Below, one piece after another: positions 57,331-64,000 of a stretch of DNA of 64,000 nucleotides. Every line of letters starts with the position of its first letter. The first letter of the stretch is position 1. A program made the position numbers and the translations under genes. The stretch is from contig OX377203.1 of the NCBI GenBank assembly GCA_947396885.1, positions 30,631,253 through 30,695,252 of the forward strand, read 5' to 3'. Source of the DNA: Heligmosomoides polygyrus polygyrus. Its lineage: Eukaryota > Nematoda > Chromadorea > Rhabditida > Heligmosomidae. The notes beneath the pieces were generated by a model. It did not search any database. It worked only from the letters and a program-made list of their open reading frames with translations, and was not told the origin of the DNA.

Positions 57331-57513
57331 TCCACTGAGAGGCACTATGAAATATTCCAGCAGGTGAACTACAGCAGAGAATTTCAAGATTAAAAAAAAT
57401 GGATCACAGGATTACGTAGGATGGGTGAGATGTGATTGACATTGTAAGCAGATCGGACCATTGGCGCTAGATCTCGACAGCAGACCATCATCAAAGAGTT
57501 TTGTCGCCCGAAA

Positions 57514-57831
57514 GTGGGTAGGATGGACCAGAAAAGCAGCCATGCAGTGAGCAGCGCCCATAATTCTGATAGCGAAGCTCGCGAGAGGACGATGCTGGAG
57601 CCGCCGTCGGCGGGCGGAGGCGGCGCTACCGTCGTCCCTTCCCTAGGCCACACCCACTGCCTTCAAACCTATCAAACCTTCACAGAAGGCGAAGCTCAAG
57701 CTCTGACGATGCTCCGGAGCCATCTGGCATTGCCAATGAGGTGCAATCGCAACGAGGCGGAAGAGTTCACTGGCCCTCGAGTCGCCTACTTGCGGAAGAG
57801 ACGGTGGTTAGTGCGTCGAGGCCTACGCTGA
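57514..57831 (+). CDS. Unidentified ORF, possible exon
   Basis: A 105-codon ORF with GC-rich core (57585-57660), residues SEARERTMLEPPSAGGGG and later TYQTFTEGEAQALTML. Possible splice sites (a TGATAG acceptor before CGAAGC, and GAG-GTGCAA as donor near 57740) would define an exon of about 150 bases. No domain is recognised. It could belong to the same plus-strand gene as the island at 46 kb, but nothing proves it. Confidence 0.25.
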   Translation: MGRMDQKSSHAVSSAHNSDSEARERTMLEPPSAGGGGATVVPSLGHTHCLQTYQTFTEGEAQALTMLRSHLALPMRCNRNEAEEFTGPRVAYLRKRRWLVRRGLR

Positions 57832-58479
57832 CTGCATTGGAGTGAGTTGGTCCTAGAATTAGAGGCATTCCGAAAGCGACCACTATAGGAAGCCGAAAAA
57901 AGATAGGAGATTACATCAAAAAAAGTGGTTTGAAATCGGCGTTAGGAAAAAGGCGGCGTAAAATGTGAGGTCAACGAAGACAAGGAAAGCGAAGTTTCAG
58001 CAGCAGGAGTCTGAGCTCTCTGAAGAAGAAGCAGGAGCAAATTCTAACTTTCTTCATCGCGGCTCCAGGCCAGAGATCTATGCCAACTAGCTATGTGCTA
58101 GATCTCAGACTGCATTGTACGAAACTTGTTCTGCTCAACTTGAAAATTTCCCAAGCGGCAGCTGCCCTGGTATCGTGACAGTTCTAACATCCATAAATAA
58201 TAGCTCCCTAACTTTAACAAGTGGGTAGCGATTCTGCAACAAGGTAAGAATATATGCAAATCTACCGTATAGGAGTTGCTCACACAACAACCAACATTTA
58301 CATAATGAACCCTGTTGTTGCTACTATTATGGTTGTTCATCCTATCCAATATATGTACGGCCAAACTGCTGCGCTGTTTGATATACTAAAAATTCTTAAA
58401 AGGGTATCGAAAGTTTCTAAACAATGTCGAGAGCGTTGCCTTTCCGGAATTGGCCAGGTATATCTATAGAGCATAAAGA

Positions 58480-58820
58480 ATGGCGTAACTCATACAGTTG
58501 AACTACATAGCATTCGCTGCGCAACCGTTCTAGGTTGAACCAACGCTAGAGGGACGGAGGGCTTGGCAGTGCGACAGGAGGTACACCCGCCCCCTGCTGG
58601 GGGCGTGGCGTCAGGAGGTACTCCGCTGTTCTGCGGACTGGAAACCTTTGCTTTGCGTGTCAAAGGTTTCGTAAGGCAGCAGCTAGACTCTCAGTGAAGC
58701 CTAGGGGTTGGGGTGGGTGAGCAAGGGGGATGAAAGGAAGATAGCCCGCCCCTCAGCAGGGGCGGTGTACCTCCTGACCGTTCCCCGGAGGGCTTGGTTG
58801 GCCTTTACGGGGCCCCAACC
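58480..58820 (-). repeat. SINE interrupted by a MITE
   Basis: Left part (58480-58566) has GCATTCGCTGCGCAACC and GGACGGAGGGCTTGG; the right part resumes CGGAGGGCTTGGTTGGCC (58786 onward). The repeated 12 bases at the junctions are a target-site duplication of the inserted element. Confidence 0.55.
58567..58785. mobile_element. MITE inserted in a SINE, 12-bp duplication
   Basis: Inverted ends CAGGAGGTACACCCGCCCC / GGGGCGGTGTACCTCCTG (58575-58593 and 58759-58776) bound a GC-rich element; CGGAGGGCTTGG flanks it at 58555-58566 and 58786-58797. A second CAGGAGGTA lies inside. No ORF. Confidence 0.6.
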
Positions 58821-58994
58821 CATTAGCCTGGATCAGTTGGCGCTTCCTTTGGCGACTGCGCGCTCACACCGACAAGATATATCTACGGGTAATAGGGCAA
58901 ATATTTAAAATGTGAGCGCAAAAGTAGACCTAACAGTTGCCGCATCACTAGCTCATCTAGCTAACTACAAACTAACATCCACCGGTAAATTTGG

Positions 58995-59112
58995 TGTGAC
59001 GTGGTAAAGATTAATAAGGATTAATAAGGATAATGGACGGTGCTAATCACTTCTTTTTTGGGATTTGCAAGGCACTCTACTTCTACGGGAGTACGCGCCG
59101 ATCTGCACTGGT
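58995..59112 (-). repeat. SINE fragment, reversed
   Basis: AAGGATTAATAAGGAT tail-like units, TTTTTTGGGATTTGC and TCTACTTCTACGGGA match the SINE 3' part. Confidence 0.5.
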
Positions 59113-60599
59113 TCTGACTGCTCCCACCACACGCCCTTGATGAAGGCTATAGAAGCGTGAAAGATGGTGTTATTAAGCCGCTAAGGTACCGTTTCATTGC
59201 AGCGGAAGGGAAGGAAAGTTTGATCGACATGAACGATAATGGAATGTAAACTCAATTCATGCCGCCCATGTCGCTGTGTAATAGCATAAAACCTCCCTAA
59301 TGTTCTAAAACAATGCGGAAGTATGTAGTCCCAGTATCGTTGCATCCTCTTAGCAAATCTCAGCATGAAATTCGTAGAAGGCTACATTGAGATCATCATC
59401 ATTCTTTGCAGCATGAAAGCATTGCAGAAATGAATCGAACCAAGCCTACGATGCATCAGCTCAAAGGACTTTCGATCCTAGGATCATCACGAAGCTATGA
59501 GTAACGACATTGATTTGACGTCCGCAGCTTCCTCAGCTTCTATTCTTGTGGTTAGTAAGTAAATTCTCGAGTCATGGTTAAAACGTAAGAAAACTTTTCT
59601 TGTAGGCCTCCACAAAAAAGAGGAGAAAAGAATAAGTTGGAGATGAAGGTGAATCGTCTGCATAACCTAGACGATCGAAAAGAAACTTAGACAATCGAGA
59701 AGGAAGCCGAGAAGTCGAGAAGCGCGATGATCTCATGGGGGAATCTGGGGTAACATATTCAGAGTTTAACAGAATAAAGCTGACTTATCCTTAATGTCAT
59801 AACTAAACGTTTGCCCTGAAGCATATTAAGGTAACTTAGTCAGTCCCAATAAAATTATCTACTTATTCATTCATTTTATTATTCGGTAGAGTGCTCTCAC
59901 AAGAATGACTAAAAGTAATCGGTCGGACACAGAAGAACAAGTGCGCCGAGTTTTTTCGTTGAGATGCAGCAAACGCTGAATATGGAACGTTACGTTGCTC
60001 TTCACAAGTGCAGTGCAAGAAATGAAGAATCTAGGCGCCGATCCTTGTCGGCTAGGTATCAGTACAAATTAACCACTCAAGTCCTGCTGGCTCGTTGGAC
60101 GCGGTCGTTTCTGTGCTTCTTTTGAAAACACGATGATCAAGCAGTTTACGACCACGAACGTTCAAGTTAATTGTTCTTTTCGCGCTCTGCAAAACAAAGG
60201 AGACGCCGGCCAACCTAGCAGCTGCGCTGAAGCCTTTTCGTGCTGCTCCCCGGAGCGCCCGAAAAGTGAAGAATGTCCGGTATTAGGAGCGAGCGAAATG
60301 TATTTCCAATGCTGATCCTCGGGCCAAGCCTTCGAAGGAATTCGGAGCGTACCCCAAGGAGTTGTTGTTCAGACACACTATGCTATTGGTAAGGTTCCAT
60401 TAAATAAACTGATCTATCAGCTTGAGAAAATAGCGTTCATCCAGATAAGTAAGTGGATAAAATCTGCATAAGCGACAGATCCTTCCAGGTGAGAGTCAAC
60501 GGGTCGTATTCCGAATCCATTCCAGCTACAGTTCTTCCACCAGTTCATATAATCATCTACACTTCCATATACAGAAACATCGTTGGGGAGGAAAACCAT
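59113..60599. other. No gene recognised
   Basis: Short ORFs only, between a SINE fragment and the truncated LINE. 61499-62208 and 63786-64000 are likewise empty to my reading. Confidence 0.4.
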
Positions 60600-61498
60600 G
60601 CTAACCTCCTGTCTGCAACAAAATGCTGTTGCGGATTGGTCAGTTAAGGAGTTGGAAGCTACCGTTATCAGGTGAAAAACTCAAATGCATCACTTTGGAC
60701 AGCAATCCAACAGAAGCTCCTATTGTCTTGGTGAACAGCAGCTCAATAGTACGCTTTCTTTACGTGACCTGGGATTTATTCTTGAATCTAAACTCTCCTT
60801 CAGTCAGCACTGTGATTACACCGCTAAGAGTTGTGCATAATATTTTTAAAGCTCTAAAGACTGATTCAATTACACAAATACTAGCCGCATATAAGGCCTA
60901 CGTAAGGCCCATGCTAAAGCATTGTACTACATTGTACGGTCCTAATACTAAGAGGGAAATCGCCAGATTAGAATCGGTGCAAAACAGTTTTAGAAGAAAG
61001 CTCTGGATCAGAGTACATGGGTGTGACTATAACACAATTTCTCCTGCGTCTGGAAGGGACAAACTTTTCAATTTACACACCCTTGCTTGTCTCCGAAAAA
61101 TTCGATTCGGTAACCGTTTATAAGGCGACAAATGGCATGGTGGGTCTTCCCCTTAACGAATTATATTCAATGTCTCACTCCAACACGATAGGCGCTCAGT
61201 GGAGGGTCCTAGTTCCAAGGGCTAGTAGCAAGAGCTTCTTTTTCACAAATCGAGCTGGCAATGAACTCATGAAATTCCCTAAGAAAAATGGGTTATCAAA
61301 TTCTAGAGGGCAACGCAAAACCCTCAATGACAGGTATCTGCAGGAAATTTCTTAGCAGTTTAGTTTGATCGCTTATGTTGTTGTACTAATTACACCCTTC
61401 TATTTTCTGCTTATATTCTCTGTATTCTGTGTTGATTTTTGTTGTTGTGTTTTTGCGTGGATTACCACGTAAATAAATAAATAAATAAACAAATAAAT
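60600..61498 (+). mobile_element. 5'-truncated, decayed LINE copy of the same superfamily
   Basis: Translations in shifting frames match the end of the reverse transcriptase and C-terminal domain of the LINE at 35-38 kb: a thumb-like segment (LPLSGEKLK), RDLGFI-type strand followed by SFSQHC, then AYKAYVRPM and LESVQNSFRRKL. At least three frame breaks and several stops occur, and everything upstream of the RT palm is missing, so it is a pseudogene formed by aborted target-primed reverse transcription. It ends with a perfect 5-bp stem (CGTGG / CCACG at 61456-61469) and an AAAT tail (61470-61498). It is a different family from the intact copy, as residue identity is only moderate. Confidence 0.75.
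60623..61123 (+). pseudogene. LINE reverse transcriptase C-terminal fragment
   Basis: The longest open piece (about 166 codons) of the truncated LINE. Its second half, IFKALKTDSITQ to LYGPNTKREIARL and LESVQNSF, aligns by eye with residues near 780-860 of the intact ORF2. The first half reads in the correct frame only for part of the thumb. It is not a functional gene, because the polymerase palm with YADD is absent. Confidence 0.7.
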
Positions 61499-62210
61499 GT
61501 GTACATATGACACTGAATAGGGGGGGGGACTGGTCACAAGGCTAGATGGTGTAGCCCTCTGACCAGTTATATTCAATGTCTCATTGTCTCCATACGAGTC
61601 GTAATCTTCAGATTCCAAGTTTTAATGCAGAAGGACACGCCTTTATCCCACACATTTAAAGTTAATAGAATTCATGAGCGATCTAGAATTGGAACTTCTG
61701 AGATTTTCGAAACGGATTTTCTCATGGTGCGAGGGAATGGATACACTGTCCTACGTGGTGCAACCGATGTCCTCCCCATGGAAACCGAAGTATAGTTAGA
61801 ATGCTGTTACACAATTTCCGAAAGGCGAGCAAAAAGGGAACATGTGTGCTGACAGTGACACCGAGACCACTCTTGAAATGAATCATACTGATAACCAGAT
61901 AAGACATATTGAGCTATTCTAGGCTACCCTGCGCAGCTTAAATGAGCAAATACATTCTTGAAGCAGCAGGTCTTGTCAAGCGAGACGCGATGAGTTCCTG
62001 GGGCTGGCTACATACTTCGTGCTCACTACACCGTTAACTGGTCAAAGTTAGCGAAGGCCGGCTCAGTTTGGTTAGCTAATGGGGAAGTACCGGGTCACAG
62101 GCAAATATCGCAAAGACGATGTGTGCGATTAGCGAGCGACTTTCCGATACCTCTGGTTCACGCTGAAAGGAAAGGGCATCTCCGAGTGCTTCAGCTATAT
62201 GTACCCAATA

Positions 62211-63466
62211 GATCGCTGCATGTGAAACGGCCGATTTTGACTGCGAACTTTGACAGATCATAGCTTTGCCTGGAAGCAATTTTATTAATCGAAATCAGCA
62301 CCATTACAGTTAGTACACTTTTCCCAAGGCAAAAAATCTGAGACATTCCGCCTTTGCAAAAATCAGAACAACTAGCATTAATGAAAAAGGTCATTTTCGA
62401 CATCATCTTGGTTGATGAGTTTTTTATCCTTCACACGACGATCTAAATACTTGAAAAAAATGATAATCGGTAGGGGACAAATATGGTGAATATGTTAAAT
62501 ATGCTGGCAGAGATTCGTATACCAATTCATCCAGTGTCTGGACAACAATTTTTGAAACGAGCGGGCGCGCGTTGCCGTGCGGTAGGATTGGGCCTCTTCG
62601 ACTGATCAAAGCCGGCTGTTACCAATCAACTTCTGGTGCACCACTTCAACTTCAGCACAGCACTTCTCAGCTGTGATAGTCTCTTCTGTCTTCAAGAACT
62701 TATAGTGCACTATGCCAGCCATTATCCACCACATGGTCACCACGATCTTCCTTGGATGGAGACTTGATTTCGGCCTCTCCTTGGGACTTTCATTCTTGTC
62801 CAGCCATTGTGTAGAGTGAGGACGATTTTCACAGGGAATCCGCTTTTCGCCGCATGTCTCGATCCTGTTAAAAAGCGGCTCCTTTAGATTGCGCAGCCCT
62901 AACGAAACACGGGTGTCGTAGCGCTTCAGCATCTGTCCGGCGGTCAGTTCGTGCGGAATCCATTCATCCAATTTGTTCACTTTTCTGATCGCATTCAAGT
63001 GGCGACTGATAGTGCTGTCGTCAACGCCGAAATGCTGTGCTGGCTCTGTCGCAGTTCAGCTTCCACCATGGCTTTGAGTTGGTCGTCGAGTCGGAGTGAG
63101 GACGGCCCTCGGTCTTCATCTTCGACACTTTCATCTCCAGATCGAAACATTTCAACCTAGTAAAGAACTATGCGTTTCCTAGCGAAATTCTCCCCAAATG
63201 CAGATGTTACGAGCTATGGCCGCGGCGTTATGTCCATTTTTCCATTCAAATAAGTAGAGCATCCAGTTATCACTTTGATTCATAGTGTAAAAGCGATGTT
63301 AAAGACTCGGAAAGAGACAATTGTTTCACAATATCTATAGGTGGTAAGAAAGCGGAGTTTCTGCGCTTTCAGAAGCTGCATGCAATGCCTAAAATGAGAA
63401 CGTTGGTACCCATAAAAATGTCCAGATATTGAGGTGGCAAAATCGGCCACTTCATATGCAACGACC
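62211..63466 (-). mobile_element. mariner/Tc1-superfamily element, complete ends, dead transposase
   Basis: A 1256-bp element with about 28-bp imperfect terminal inverted repeats (left from 62211, GATCGCTGCATGTGAAAC; right ending 63466, whose complement starts GGTCGTTGCATATGAA), flanked by TA on both sides (62209-62210 and 63467-63468), the standard mariner target duplication. Size and TIR length are typical of mariner. The transposase gene between the repeats reads on the minus strand and is broken. No other complete DNA transposon with a recognisable transposase is present in the window. Confidence 0.88.
62285..63283 (-). pseudogene. mariner transposase (D,D34D type), inactivated
   Basis: Opens with MNQSDNWMLYLFEW at 63283, the usual mariner start, and can be followed through HELTAGQMLKRYDTR, LDKNESPKERPK, MWW-x-GIVHYKFL, LPHGNARP, SPYLSPTDYHFF and a C-terminal CTNCNGADFD-like end at 62285. 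The span of 999 bases fits the usual 340-350 residues. Several stops and frameshifts break it. Two catalytic acidic residues appear replaced: the Asp after MWW is Ile, and the Asp before NARP is Gly; the Asp in PTDYH remains. It cannot act as a transposase, though its TIRs could be mobilised in trans. Confidence 0.85.
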
Positions 63467-63610
63467 TAATATGTCGCGTTCTCATCACGACGAACGAACT
63501 ATTGCTGCAGCTGGGATAAACGAAGCGAGCGCTTGCGGAGTTTTCAGGTAGTGAACATAGACTGATGACAAAAGCTTAGGCGGAATTTCCCTCTTAATGC
63601 CAAAACAAAC

Positions 63611-63785
63611 GAAAAAGAATGAAGGGCGGTGTCAATCCATCGCTTCTAGGATGCGGCACGTACTCCAATTCTATGGGATGTCGTGGAGGCAATTCGAATG
63701 CAAGTTAGGCTACACAATGACTTGCGGTGTCCAGCCGATGGACAAGTCGACACTTTATCGCCCACTCCGCCCTAGTGCAGAAATG
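63611..63785 (-). repeat. SINE fragment, reversed
   Basis: AAGGGCGGTGTCAATCC, GGGATGTCGTGGAGGC and CAGCCGATGGACAAGTCG follow the family order. Confidence 0.6.
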
Positions 63786-64000
63786 CCGGTTTTAGGTCAT
63801 CGAGAACTAATTCGGGCCTGAACCGTTGCTTGAAACACGTGCTGAACGATTCGGCAGCTTTGCTCCTTTACTGGCTCATCGCTTCATTCGTCCAGAACTG
63901 CGGTGACTGCGACTCCAACACTCTGTAAGAAGTACGTCTCCTGTTTAGAGTTTGCACTGGTCATTGAATTTGCTAGCGCAAAGACGATGCTTGAGGGCGC

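Noticed and set aside
1..64000. CRISPR arrays, bacterial operons or prophage
   Set aside because: Genes are intron-split, the repeats are eukaryotic transposons, and no spaced direct-repeat array was seen.

Overview
The window looks like a piece of a nematode nuclear genome, most likely a parasitic clade V (strongylid or hookworm-like) worm. Evidence: one animal-type gene is split by very long introns with nematode-style TTTCAG/TTACAG acceptors; intergenic and intronic DNA is packed with non-LTR retrotransposon debris of types common in strongylids (RTE, a CR1/Sam-like LINE, a Penelope-like element), a mariner, tRNA-derived SINEs and many fold-back/MITE elements; long ORFs are almost absent outside transposons. 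The species is inferred, not shown.

Host gene. The one host gene I can identify is the 5' half of a biogenic-amine GPCR on the minus strand, best read as a Gi-type serotonin (5-HT1/SER-4-like) receptor. Exon 1 (33024-33320) encodes the N-terminus, TM1 and most of TM2; exon 2 (16713-16861) the end of TM2 and TM3 with the amine-binding Asp; exon 3 (11891-12083) the DRY motif, TM4 and extracellular loop 2. Splice phases join exactly and residue spacings match the family. Intron 1 is about 16.2 kb, intron 2 about 4.6 kb, and TM5-TM7 must lie beyond the left edge. Three or four further short stretches (46114-46377, 57514-57831, 51679-51790, 20810-20905) may be host exons but I cannot name them securely.

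Layout. 1-11.9 kb: intron 3 and/or downstream DNA, dominated by a 3.9-kb palindromic fold-back element (6181-10056) that holds an RTE fragment. 12-33 kb: introns 2 and 1 with fold-back elements, a PIF/Harbinger-like MITE with TAA duplications (17836-17996), RTE debris, and SINE copies. 34.97-38.8 kb: a full-length, apparently intact two-ORF LINE. 39-56 kb: gene-poor DNA with MITEs, hairpins, tRNA-like elements, SINEs and a heptamer microsatellite; a GC-rich island near 46 kb may be the start of a plus-strand gene. 56.2-57.3 kb: a broken Penelope-like element with a GIY-YIG domain and a candidate hammerhead ribozyme just 3' of it. 60.6-61.5 kb: a 5'-truncated second LINE. 62.2-63.5 kb: a complete but dead mariner with both terminal inverted repeats and TA duplications.

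The mobile elements act as interacting layers: LINEs of the CR1/Sam-like type leave a stem-loop plus (AAAT)n signature wherever they land, SINEs presumably borrow LINE machinery, and MITEs insert into SINEs. The strongest leads are the tRNA-like cloverleaf at the centre of a fold-back element, the candidate ribozyme of the Penelope-like element, the pairing-conserving LINE 3' hairpins, and an overlapping upstream ORF at the receptor start.
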